Source: Vescimonas sanitatis (GTDB lineage: Bacteria; Bacillota; Clostridia; Oscillospirales; Oscillospiraceae). From it: a stretch of DNA of 64,000 nt. This document shows, in pieces, positions 43,361 through 51,271 of the stretch. The notes under the pieces are model-generated. The model was not told the origin of the DNA. It worked only from the letters and a program-made list of their open reading frames with translations, and made no database searches. Positions within the stretch are counted from its first letter, which is position 1. Every line of letters starts with the position of its first letter. Both the position numbers and the translations under genes were made by a program. The stretch covers positions 1-64,000 of the forward strand of contig NZ_JBMGPW010000009.1 of assembly GCF_049060325.1 (NCBI RefSeq), written 5' to 3'.

Positions 43361-43486
43361 CAAACCGCACCTCCCGCGCCCTGCCATCGTCAGGTCTCCT
43401 CGACGTATACCCGATACGCCGTCGTCGGCCTGCCATCGACAGGACACGGGATCCATCGGTTTTCGGCAAACCGCGCCTCCCGCGCC
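43361..43486. repeat. Nested intergenic direct repeats
   Basis: A 20-base unit (CAAACCGCACCTCCCGCGCC) at 43361-43380 recurs with one change at 43467-43486, and an inner 15-base unit (CCTGCCATCGTCAGG) at 43380-43394 recurs at 43429-43443 with one change. The order suggests a local duplication. Confidence 0.6.
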
Positions 43487-43520
43487 AAAACAAAAAACCA
43501 TCCGAGAGGAGTCTATAGTT

Positions 43521-43790
43521 ATGAAAGCGATCGTTACCGTTGTGGGCAAGGACCAGGTGGGCATCATCGCCGGTGTGTGCAACACCCTGGCGGCCAGCCG
43601 CATCAACGTCCTGGATATCAGCCAGACCATCATGGAGGGCTACTTCACCATGATGATGGTGGTGGACCTGACCGAGTGTCAGGCGCCCTTCGACGCCCTG
43701 CGCGCCGATCTGAAGGCCTACGGCGAGGGCCGCGGCCTGTCCATCCGCATCCAGCGGGAGGACATCTTCGACGCCATGCACAAGCTGTAA
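43521..43790 (+). CDS. ACT-domain protein (UPF0237)
   Basis: The 89-residue protein is a single ACT domain (AIVTVVGKDQVGIIAGVCNTLAASRINVLDISQT), like GcvR-type regulators that bind amino acids. It lies 11 bases before the UPF0210 gene, a pairing conserved in many Firmicutes. The ligand and role are not established. Confidence 0.9.
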   Translation: MKAIVTVVGKDQVGIIAGVCNTLAASRINVLDISQTIMEGYFTMMMVVDLTECQAPFDALRADLKAYGEGRGLSIRIQREDIFDAMHKL

Positions 43791-43801
43791 GGGGTGGGAA
43801 T

Positions 43802-45160
43802 ATGCTGAGTCTGCAAAACATCTTCGACACCATTGCCATGGTGGACAAGCAGCACCTGGACATCCGCACCATCACCATGGGCATCTCCCTGCTGGACTGC
43901 GCCGACGAGGACATGGACCGCTGCTGCGACAAGATCTACGACAAGATCTGCTCCCGCGCCGAAAAGCTGGTCCAAACCGGCTGCGATATCGAGAGCGAGT
44001 TCGGCATCCCCATCGTCAACAAGCGCATCTCCGTCACGCCCATCGCCATTGCCGGCGCGGCCTGTAAAAGCGAGGACTTTGTCCCCCTGGCCCTGACGCT
44101 GGACCGCGCCGCCAAGACCTGCGGCGTCAACTTCATCGGCGGCTACTCCGCCCTGGTGCAGAAGGGCTTTACCTCCGGCGACCGGCGGCTCATCGCCTCC
44201 ATTCCCGAGGCGCTGGCCCGCACGGAGCTGGTCTGCTCCAGCGTCAACGTGGGCAGCACCAAGGCCGGCATCAACATGGACGCCGTGGCCCAGATGGGCC
44301 GCGTCATCAAGGAGACGGCCCACCTGACCCGCGACCGTGACGGCCTGGGCTGCGCCAAGCTGGTGGTGTTCTGCAACGCCGTGGAGGACAACCCCTTCAT
44401 GGCCGGCGCCTTCCACGGCGTGGGTGAGGCCGACACCGTCATCAACGTGGGCGTGTCCGGCCCCGGCGTGGTGTACCACGCCCTGCAGGGCTGCAAGGGC
44501 CAGCCCTTCGACGTGGTGGCCGAGACTATCAAAAAGACCGCCTTCCAGATCACCCGCATGGGCCAGATGGTGGCGTCCGAGGCCAGCCGCCGTCTGGATG
44601 TGCCCTTCGGCATCGTGGACCTGTCCCTGGCCCCCACCCCGGCGGTGGGCGACAGTGTGGCCCGCATCCTGGAGGAGATGGGCCTGTCCGTCTGCGGCAC
44701 CCACGGCACCACCGCCGCCCTGGCCCTGCTGAACGACGCCGTGAAGAAGGGCGGCGTCATGGCCAGCGGCCATGTGGGCGGCCTGTCCGGCGCCTTTATC
44801 CCCGTCTCCGAGGACGAGGGCATGATCGCCGCGGCCCTGGACGGCACCCTGACCATCGACAAGCTGGAGGCCATGACCTGCGTGTGCTCTGTGGGCCTGG
44901 ACATGATCGCCGTGCCCGGCAGTACCACGGCGGAGACGATCTCTGCCATCATCGCCGACGAGGCCGCCGTGGGCATGGTCAACAGCAAGACCACCGCCGT
45001 CCGCATCATCCCCGTGGAGGGCGCGGACGTGGGCGACACCGTGGAGATGGGCGGCCTGCTGGGCAGCGCGCCCCTGATGCCCGTCCACGAGGCCTCCAGC
45101 GCCGACTTTATCGCCCGCGGCGGCCGTATCCCCGCCCCGCTGCAAAGCCTGAAAAACTGA
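43802..45160 (+). CDS. UPF0210 / PFL family protein
   Basis: The 452-residue cytosolic protein matches the UPF0210 (DUF711) family throughout: DIRTITMGISLLDCADED, FIGGYSALVQKGFTSGD, VNVGVSGPGVVYHALQ and VGLDMIAVPGSTTAETISAIIADE. The fold resembles glycyl radical enzymes but no Gly-radical motif is obvious. Function is unknown. GGGTGGG before 43802 sets the start, and it is read with the ACT protein and GNAT. Confidence 0.9.
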   Translation: MLSLQNIFDTIAMVDKQHLDIRTITMGISLLDCADEDMDRCCDKIYDKICSRAEKLVQTGCDIESEFGIPIVNKRISVTPIAIAGAACKSEDFVPLALTLDRAAKTCGVNFIGGYSALVQKGFTSGDRRLIASIPEALARTELVCSSVNVGSTKAGINMDAVAQMGRVIKETAHLTRDRDGLGCAKLVVFCNAVEDNPFMAGAFHGVGEADTVINVGVSGPGVVYHALQGCKGQPFDVVAETIKKTAFQITRMGQMVASEASRRLDVPFGIVDLSLAPTPAVGDSVARILEEMGLSVCGTHGTTAALALLNDAVKKGGVMASGHVGGLSGAFIPVSEDEGMIAAALDGTLTIDKLEAMTCVCSVGLDMIAVPGSTTAETISAIIADEAAVGMVNSKTTAVRIIPVEGADVGDTVEMGGLLGSAPLMPVHEASSADFIARGGRIPAPLQSLKN

Positions 45161-45161
45161 T

Positions 45162-45641
45162 ATGATCCGACCTGCGACAAGTCTCGACATCCCCCGGGCG
45201 CTGGAGATCTACGCCAGCGCCCGGCAGTTCATGCGCCGCAGCGGCAACACCGTCCAGTGGGTCAACGGCTACCCCTCCGAGGCCCTGCTCCGGTCGGACG
45301 TGGCCGCCGGCCGGCTGTTCGTCATGGAGGACGCGGGCGGCGTGTACGCCGTGTTTGCCTTCATCATCGGCGACGACCCCACCTATCAGGTCATCGACGG
45401 CGCGTGGCTGGATGACGAGACGCCATACGGCACCCTCCACCGCCTGGGCAGCGACGGTACCCATACCGGCGTGCTGGCCGAGGCCGTGGCCTGGGCGTGG
45501 ACGCGGTGTCCCCATCTGCGGGCGGACACCCACGAGGATAACCACCCCATGCGCCGCTGCCTGGAACGCGCCGGCTTCGCGTACACCGGCACCATCCACG
45601 TCGCCGACGGCACCCCCCGCCGCGCCTACGAGCGCATATGA
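45162..45641 (+). CDS. GNAT-family N-acetyltransferase
   Basis: The 159-residue protein has the GNAT fold: an N-terminal RPATSLDIPRALEIYASAR, central strands, and the C-terminal DTHEDNHPMRRCLERAGFAYTG that binds CoA. It starts one base after the UPF0210 stop, without a clear ribosome site, so it is probably translated by coupling. The substrate is unknown. Confidence 0.85.
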   Translation: MIRPATSLDIPRALEIYASARQFMRRSGNTVQWVNGYPSEALLRSDVAAGRLFVMEDAGGVYAVFAFIIGDDPTYQVIDGAWLDDETPYGTLHRLGSDGTHTGVLAEAVAWAWTRCPHLRADTHEDNHPMRRCLERAGFAYTGTIHVADGTPRRAYERI

Positions 45642-45647
45642 CCCCCG

Positions 45648-45815
45648 TTAGCCTTCCCCTTGGGGGGTCCGCGGTGTTGAATGACAGGCCGGTGGCCTGT
45701 CAGACCCGCGAACCTACCGACCCGCAGGGAGACAGGTGTCAGCGAAGCTGACGGATGAGGTGTAGCCGCGCAGCGGCGTAAAGCCCTCGTCCCGCCGCGC
45801 AGGCGGCGTCTTAAA
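45648..45815. repeat. Intergenic mosaic of short hairpins
   Basis: Four short palindromes follow one another: GACAGGCC-GGT-GGCCTGTC (45683-45701), GTCAGC-GAA-GCTGAC (45738-45752), GCCGC-GCA-GCGGC and a CCGCC/GGCGG pair. They are joined by GGATGAGG-type linkers and begin with TTAGCCTTCCCCTTGGGG. This resembles dispersed non-coding repeats seen in Oscillospiraceae. In 45816-46246 I see no gene apart from a short frame ending at the left repeat of the mobile element. Confidence 0.55.
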
Positions 45816-45978
45816 CTCCCCGGCGGCGTCAACCGCCACCAACCAAAGCCGCCCTCCGTCAACAAGTCCTGCCAATGCTCTGAAAATTCCATCACGGATT
45901 TTCTGCGGTCCATCTTTTTTATTGCTCTGTATGGAAACGCATGATATGATGGATTTGGCAGCGGTGAAAGAAACCGGC

Positions 45979-45991
45979 AAATCGGAATTTG
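45979..45991. repeat. Left candidate attachment repeat
   Basis: AAATCGGAATTTG, identical to 52689-52701, lies in a short open frame ending at 46002. Confidence 0.6.
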
Positions 45992-46246
45992 AATTTCTAT
46001 AAATTATGACCTCTTAACAGAGGTTATAGGTTATCAATAAAATCCTCCAAAAGCCTTGGAAATAAAGGATTTTTCGCTGTGTGCTCGCCTTATCCCTTTA
46101 TACGATTTCACTATTGTTTATGCTTCCCTCGTGACCTCATAAGGGAAAAATCAAGGGAAGAAAAAACTCGTAACACAATATAACAAAATGTGGTAATCAG
46201 GAAACTGTGACATATGTGCGAATATATTATACTGGAGGATTTTATA

Positions 46247-46627
46247 ATGGACAAGTACATTTACGATAACAGCAACGGCTTATGGTATGAATTACAGGGA
46301 GATTATTACATCCCCTGTTTGGTATTACCTGCCGAAAAAGAAGAAAGGCATATCGGAGTATGGGGACAGCGGCATTTGCGGTATATCCGTGAGCATAGAA
46401 AAGTGTTCTACATCAAGCTGTTGACAAGCGGCAAACTGCAATCCCACCTTGCCGATGTTGAAGAACAGGCACAGGAACTGTTTGACCATCTTATGAAACA
46501 ACGGGCAGAGCGTGAGGGCATTACCGAAAAACTGAAAGCAGACAACCAAATGGAATGGGTTGGCAGAATGAGCAATCTGCGGTCTGCGGTTACGGAAACT
46601 GTCAATGCCGAGGTGATCTTCGTATGA
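46247..46627 (+). CDS. TnpV-family transposon protein
   Basis: The 126-residue protein matches TnpV: the N-terminal YDNSNGLWYELQGDYYIPCL, then WGQRHLRYIREHRKVFYIKLLTSGKL. TnpV is carried by many Clostridia mobile elements with unknown role. GGAGG before 46247 sets the start. Its stop overlaps the next gene by four bases. Confidence 0.85.
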   Translation: MDKYIYDNSNGLWYELQGDYYIPCLVLPAEKEERHIGVWGQRHLRYIREHRKVFYIKLLTSGKLQSHLADVEEQAQELFDHLMKQRAEREGITEKLKADNQMEWVGRMSNLRSAVTETVNAEVIFV

Positions 46628-46770
46628 GAAAACGGAAGTATTACCTTTACCTCACAGCAGAAGAGCGGCGGTATATCTTCAATGCTTTGCTTGCTTTCAG
46701 CAACAGACTGATAGCACAAGGCAGATATACGGATGCCGTTGACGAGGTTATGATAAAGTTCGCAAAATGA
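46624..46770 (+). CDS. Small mobile-element protein
   Basis: The 48-residue basic protein (RKRKYYLYLTAEERRYIFNALLAF) starts in the tnpV stop (ATGA) and is typical of the small genes that follow tnpV. No function is known. The gap 46771-46879 is non-coding. Confidence 0.7.
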   Translation: MRKRKYYLYLTAEERRYIFNALLAFSNRLIAQGRYTDAVDEVMIKFAK

Positions 46771-46879
46771 GACTGTAACGCCAAAATACACAAAATCGAG
46801 GGGTAAGGTACAAACACCTTACCCCTCTGTTTTTGCGGTCAGAAAATAGCTTGAAATATGGCTTTTCATCCCATTTTCG

Positions 46880-47965
46880 TTACTTGTCTACTTTCTCTAA
46901 CATCGCATCATAAATTGCCTGTGTTTCTTTTGGATCGCTCATTCCAATGACAAGAGTTTTCTCGCCGGAAGTCAAGATAATATGCTCTTTAGCACCTGTA
47001 TAGGAATATAAGGTGTATGATCCAAATTCATCATTTTGGAAAATGCCCATAGATAGTTTGGGAGAACCAAAACCGCTTGTTCGCACTCCTACATCTAAAT
47101 TCTTACGGTATTCAATGGTCTCAATTTCGGAATAATCGATCTCCAGGTCTGTCCAATAGGTTGCATTGATCGTTAATGCTGTATCTTCGCACTTTACCTC
47201 GATGTTACCAGTAAACATTAAAAGAGCAACACCTAATAAAATGATGGGTACTATAACTGCGGTTATTCTAAGCGCAATTTTTTCCGCACCGCTTTTGGGC
47301 GCTTCAGCATATACAATTCCTTCCTTTTGATGCTGTTTGTAAATGAAATAAGAGTAAACTATAGGAATAATCGCCAAAGCAGCAATCACACATACTACAA
47401 CCCATACCATCACTTTTAGAGGAAGAAAAATGGAGAGCAATAAAATAAGTCCTCCAACTACCCAGACCTTACCGCCAAATCTATGCGTTTTATTCCAATT
47501 CTCCTCGTTATTCAACGCCCAAGAAATCTTGATACCCAGCGTTCTGTTTTGTTTAACTTTGGGTAAGTAATTGCCTATAAAGATGAACATTACTCCGAGC
47601 ATAGCCGGCATAAAAAATGCTAAATCAAATTCTTTGCCAAAAGCTGCACGATACATTATTCCGTTTGCGAAAAGGGATATAATCGGAAGAATCCAAAAAA
47701 CCATTCCCAATGCTTTTTGATTTTGATCTTTTTGTTTTTTATCCAATGAAGTAAAAAGCAAACAAACAAAATGGAAAATCAAAAGTATGATAGGTGTACC
47801 AAAGACAGCAAAGACCTTTCCGCTTAATCCGTCCGCATTGCCGTCAGCTCCCCAATGGGTTGTAATAATGTCAGGCAAATCATTCCACATAATGATCCCG
47901 AATAAAGCCGGAAGTAAAATAATAATTGACGATATTATAACCTTAATCTTGTTCTTTTTAAGCAT
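46880..47965 (-). CDS. SdpI/DUF1648-type membrane protein
   Basis: The 361-residue protein has about eight membrane helices, with the DUF1648 start LPDIITTHWGADGNADGLSGK and the SdpI-family YLPKVKQNRTLGIKISWALN. A C-terminal soluble bPH-like domain follows. SdpI gives immunity to the SdpC cannibalism toxin in Bacillus. Its stop region follows the sdpR-like gene, which it overlaps by eight bases. No sdpABC toxin genes are present, so it is orphan immunity cargo. Confidence 0.82.
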   Translation of the reverse strand: MLKKNKIKVIISSIIILLPALFGIIMWNDLPDIITTHWGADGNADGLSGKVFAVFGTPIILLIFHFVCLLFTSLDKKQKDQNQKALGMVFWILPIISLFANGIMYRAAFGKEFDLAFFMPAMLGVMFIFIGNYLPKVKQNRTLGIKISWALNNEENWNKTHRFGGKVWVVGGLILLLSIFLPLKVMVWVVVCVIAALAIIPIVYSYFIYKQHQKEGIVYAEAPKSGAEKIALRITAVIVPIILLGVALLMFTGNIEVKCEDTALTINATYWTDLEIDYSEIETIEYRKNLDVGVRTSGFGSPKLSMGIFQNDEFGSYTLYSYTGAKEHIILTSGEKTLVIGMSDPKETQAIYDAMLEKVDK

Positions 47966-48233
47966 TATCATTATCCCCTTTCAAATCTGCAATCCATAGC
48001 ATAGTTTCCTCCAAAACAGAGGTGTTGATTTCATAGAAAATGAACTTTCCTTCTCTTGTATCTCTGATTAAGTCAGCATCCTTCAACACCGATAGATGTC
48101 TTGAAATCGAAGGTGCTGTTACAGAGAAATGGTTGGTAATCTCTCCCGCAGACATTCGCCCCTTTTTCAGCATATTTAGTATTTCACGGCGAATTGGGTC
48201 AGCAAGAGCTTTTAATGTCTGTTGCAGTCCCAT
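47958..48233 (-). CDS. ArsR/SdpR-type autorepressor
   Basis: The 91-residue winged helix (LKALADPIRREILNMLKKGRMSAGEITNHFSVTAPSISRHLSVLKDADLI) matches SdpR. In Bacillus, SdpI at the membrane captures SdpR when toxin is bound, lifting repression of both. The pair order and overlap agree with that circuit. An inverted repeat covers its promoter. Confidence 0.87.
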   Translation of the reverse strand: MGLQQTLKALADPIRREILNMLKKGRMSAGEITNHFSVTAPSISRHLSVLKDADLIRDTREGKFIFYEINTSVLEETMLWIADLKGDNDNA

Positions 48234-48246
48234 TTGACATCCTCCC

Positions 48247-48302
48247 TTAACATTTAACCAAATTGTTAATTATATTATACGCATAGAGACTATAATTGTC
48301 AA
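48247..48302 (-). promoter_or_regulatory. sdpR-sdpI promoter and operator
   Basis: On the minus strand TTGACA (48302-48297), 17 bp and TATAAT (48279-48274) are consensus. TTAACA-11-TGTTAA (48247-48269) covers the start point, as expected for autorepression. The rest of 48303-48418 shows no gene. Confidence 0.75.
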
Positions 48303-48418
48303 TAGGTTCGCTAAGATTTTCATACAAATTGAAAGGGGCGGCTTTCTCTTTGCCGCCCGTAATATGTAATCCCGCAAGGCAGGGAAACTGCCCTGCGGTG
48401 TTGTTTTCGGTGTTAAAG

Positions 48419-49840
48419 CTATCTTTCTCTGTCGTGGGATCGATGCTTGGGTTTGGTCTGTCTGCCCTCTGCCTGCAACCGTCTTAGCTGGTCACGGACA
48501 CTTTGCTTTTCTGGCGGTGCATACCGTTCTTTTTCGGCGGGTCTGCTTTTTTCTTTGACCTTGCGTTCCCATTCTGCAAGCTCTCGGTTGTAGTTATTAA
48601 CTATGACTTCTGCCTTGCAGTAGGTTGCCATAAATGCTTGCACGTCGGGATAACCGTCATCTTTCAGAATATCGGGTATTGTTTCAAGCATAGCGGAGAT
48701 TTTTTCTTCCCTCTGCTGTATCTGCGTTTCCAACGCCTTTCGCTCCTTGCCCTTGAATATACCCTTTGTTTCGGCAAGCTGTGCCTTTAACTTGGGTACT
48801 TCATCCTGCAAGCTGCGGATTTCTCTTGCCCTGTCCTGCACCCGTATCATCAGCTTCTGCATTGTGCGGAACTCTGCCATATCCATATTGAGTACCGGTT
48901 TGGGCGGTAGTGCCGTCTGCCTTATCAGGTTCTGCAAAAATTCCTTTGCCTTGCCCACAATACTGCGGAACAGATTTGGCAGCCATCCATTCGCTTTAAT
49001 GGATTGACTTGCTTTTTGGTGGATCTCATCTTTCTTGATTTCCAGTATCTTGGCTTCTTCAATCCCTGATATGAGTGCCATATCCGCCGTTCTGTTCCAT
49101 TCCTGCCTTGCGGCATTGTCTGCTTCAATTTCTGCGGCTTTGGGATTGTTCTTGCCAATCTTCTTGGTTGGCAGATAGATACTGTCGGGATTGAACACCT
49201 TTAGGTGCTGTTCGAGGTCTGAGATATGCCGATTGATAAGGGCGGTATAGATTTCCTTTACTTCCCGAAGAAAAGGGTCGCTTTTGAAGCGGTCATCCTT
49301 TACGGTGAAAAGGTGCTGTTCGTATATGCCGCCTTTGGGGATAACGGTACAGCCCTCACGGACTTTGCCGCTTTCATCGGTGATCTCTTTCTTGGTGCGT
49401 ACCCGCTTGCCCGTTTCATCATAGAATACGCTTCGGGTGGCGATCTTTATATCCGGCTCGGCAAGTAGCCGCCTTTCACTGAATATAAGGTGGATGTGGT
49501 AATTGGTCTTTCTCTTGTTGTGGTGGAGTGCCGATACACATTCCACATTGTACCGTCTGCGAAATTCCTCTGTGAAATCTTCAAGTACCTGTTGCGGCTC
49601 ATAGGTGGTGTAAACTTCGGGCAGGGCAATTATCAATTCCCTTGCTTCGATACACTTCCCCGGCGAGTTGCTTCGCTTAAATTCCTGCTGACATTCTTTT
49701 GCAAGGTTTCGCCAAAAGGAATTGTCTGCGGTGCGGTAAGTGGCATAGAGGTTTTCCTGTCTTGCATGGCTTGTAATATACGATATTCTTCCCTTGACAT
49801 TATACAGCTTTGACATCTGAATAAAGCTGTGGCGTGTCAT
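48419..49840 (-). CDS. MobA/MobL-family relaxase
   Basis: The 473-residue protein has the MobQ/MobL relaxase domain: the N-terminal SYITSHARQENLYATY, the conserved RELIIALP strand and the His triad in HHNKRKTNYHIHLIFSER (about 103-120). A long coiled-coil C-terminal half follows. It nicks oriT and leads the strand into a recipient through another element's secretion system. The catalytic Tyr is near the N-terminus. Confidence 0.9.
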   Translation of the reverse strand: MTRHSFIQMSKLYNVKGRISYITSHARQENLYATYRTADNSFWRNLAKECQQEFKRSNSPGKCIEARELIIALPEVYTTYEPQQVLEDFTEEFRRRYNVECVSALHHNKRKTNYHIHLIFSERRLLAEPDIKIATRSVFYDETGKRVRTKKEITDESGKVREGCTVIPKGGIYEQHLFTVKDDRFKSDPFLREVKEIYTALINRHISDLEQHLKVFNPDSIYLPTKKIGKNNPKAAEIEADNAARQEWNRTADMALISGIEEAKILEIKKDEIHQKASQSIKANGWLPNLFRSIVGKAKEFLQNLIRQTALPPKPVLNMDMAEFRTMQKLMIRVQDRAREIRSLQDEVPKLKAQLAETKGIFKGKERKALETQIQQREEKISAMLETIPDILKDDGYPDVQAFMATYCKAEVIVNNYNRELAEWERKVKEKSRPAEKERYAPPEKQSVRDQLRRLQAEGRQTKPKHRSHDRER

Positions 49841-49882
49841 AAATCATCTCCGTTCTGTGTTGTAAAGGTGCGTTCTCATTTT

Positions 49883-50092
49883 GCAACCGACTTGTCGGTT
49901 GCGGCTGTTTTGGCGGCGGGTGCTGACGAGACAGCCAATGAAAATTGCGGCAGCAATTTTCTCTGTATCATAGCGGCGGTATATGCCGACAAGCTGTGAT
50001 ACAGGCTCCCTGCAAGGGCGAAATATCACTTGAACAAATCGTAGATTTGTGCGAGGGGTGTATTTCGCTCTCAAACGCCGAGGGCTTTGAGA
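49883..50092. other. Candidate oriT: cluster of hairpins
   Basis: Between the relaxase and excisionase genes lie GCAACCGAC-TT-GTCGGTTGC (49883-49902), a two-tier stem with GCGAAATA/TATTTCGC outside and ACAAATC-GTA-GATTTGT inside (50018-50068), and TCTCAAA-10-TTTGAGA (50069-50092). No gene is present. The location beside the relaxase suggests a transfer origin; no nick consensus is assigned. Confidence 0.45.
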
Positions 50093-50097
50093 ACGGT

Positions 50098-50313
50098 TTA
50101 CTCTACCTTACGGACATCATCCTGACACAGTAGGTTTCTGCCCTGATTGACGGTCATAAAACGCTCTAAGGTATCCCTGCGGATAATGGTTTTACGTCCG
50201 ACCTTCAGAACAGGCAGCTTGCCCCAGTCCACCAACTTTCGCATTGTGTTTCTGCCGATGCCGCTGGTTTCTGCCGCTTCTTCGATTGTCATTCCCATTT
50301 TGATTGCGTTCAT
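50098..50313 (-). CDS. xis: Excisionase-family DNA-binding protein
   Basis: The 71-residue helix-turn-helix protein (MTIEEAAETSGIGRNTMRKLVDWGKLPVLKVGRKTIIRRDTLERFM) matches Tn916-type Xis/MerR-like excisionases. The ATG at 50313 follows AAAGGAG; the open frame extends upstream through promoter DNA. It directs excision with the integrase. Confidence 0.85.
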   Translation of the reverse strand: MNAIKMGMTIEEAAETSGIGRNTMRKLVDWGKLPVLKVGRKTIIRRDTLERFMTVNQGRNLLCQDDVRKVE

Positions 50314-50362
50314 AGTGCTGTTCTCCTTTCTTAAATACTCAAAATGCAACTTTGGTATTATC

Positions 50363-50472
50363 ATTATACTTATTTTGCCATCACTTGTCAACCTGTTTTG
50401 CAACCTTTTAAGGATTATTTTTAATATTTTTCGGAAATAGGGGTTGCAAATTGAGCTTGTTTGTGCTATACT
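50363..50472. promoter_or_regulatory. Divergent promoters of xis and the XRE regulator
   Basis: Minus: TTGACA (50391-50386), 17 bp, TATAAT (50368-50363). Plus: TTGCAA (50444-50449), 17 bp, TATACT (50467-50472). The inverted pair TTTGCAACC (50397-50405) and GGTTGCAAA (50442-50450) sits between the two, well placed as operators of the XRE protein. Confidence 0.7.
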
Positions 50473-50496
50473 GTACTCAAACAGGAGGTGAATACC

Positions 50497-51162
50497 TTGG
50501 AAGAAGAAACAATGTTTACCCCAAAACAAGTCGGGGAACGCATTAAAGAGCGTAGAATAGAACTCAAACTTTCTATGCCGGAACTTGGCAAGCGTATCGG
50601 CGTGAACAAGTCTACCATTCAAAGGTATGAAGCTGACGGCGTTGATCCGAAGCGAACAATGATTATCAACGGTCTTGCCGAAGCACTTCTTACCACTCCC
50701 GAATGGCTGACAGGTCTTTCTGATGATAAGGAATATGACAGCTATACACTCTGCCAAAAGGACATTGAGCAGCACATCAAGAAATATCTTGATACGGTGT
50801 CCTCTACCGTAAAGGGTGAGCCGCACCAACAGATGCTCACTACATTTCTCGGGAAGATAATTGATTTGTACTCTGTGCTTTGCCACTACTTTTCCGATGC
50901 TATGACAGAGGTTGACCGTGTGGCAAACGATGAAGGCTTGAAGCAATCGCTTATGCGATACGCTATCGAGTCGGGAGCGATTACCGAAAAGGTCTATCGC
51001 AACGAAATGGAATTACCTATCGAAGATATGAAACGATTTCTTGACGGGATTTTACATATCTACGATGAAGGTCGTACCGCTGTAAAGATGGGCGATCTCT
51101 TCGAGATAGTGACGGAAGCTGAAAAAAGGCTATCCGAAAAGAACAATTCCGTGGCACCTTGA
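50497..51162 (+). CDS. XRE-family regulator of the mobile element
   Basis: The 221-residue protein has an N-terminal helix-turn-helix (GERIKERRIELKLSMPELGKRIGVNKSTIQRYE) and a helical C-terminal half of unknown role. The start is TTG at 50497, with AGGAGG eight bases upstream; earlier ATG in frame lies inside the promoter. It probably represses excision and integration genes. Confidence 0.82.
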   Translation: MEEETMFTPKQVGERIKERRIELKLSMPELGKRIGVNKSTIQRYEADGVDPKRTMIINGLAEALLTTPEWLTGLSDDKEYDSYTLCQKDIEQHIKKYLDTVSSTVKGEPHQQMLTTFLGKIIDLYSVLCHYFSDAMTEVDRVANDEGLKQSLMRYAIESGAITEKVYRNEMELPIEDMKRFLDGILHIYDEGRTAVKMGDLFEIVTEAEKRLSEKNNSVAP

Positions 51163-51173
51163 CAATTAAAAAA

Positions 51174-51193
51174 GCCGATTGAAACCAATCGGC
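51174..51193 (+). terminator. Small hairpin between regulator and integrase
   Basis: GCCGATTG and CAATCGGC pair around AAAC; no T tract follows on the plus strand. Confidence 0.4.
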
Positions 51194-51271
51194 AGAAGTG
51201 ACACTATTTACTTTACGCACACCATATGTCACAGTTCCGATTGCCACGGATAGAAAGGAGAGATTTTATCT

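Noticed and set aside
43361..43486. CRISPR array
   Set aside because: Only two copies of each unit, with imperfect repeats and no cas genes; no array was seen anywhere in the window.
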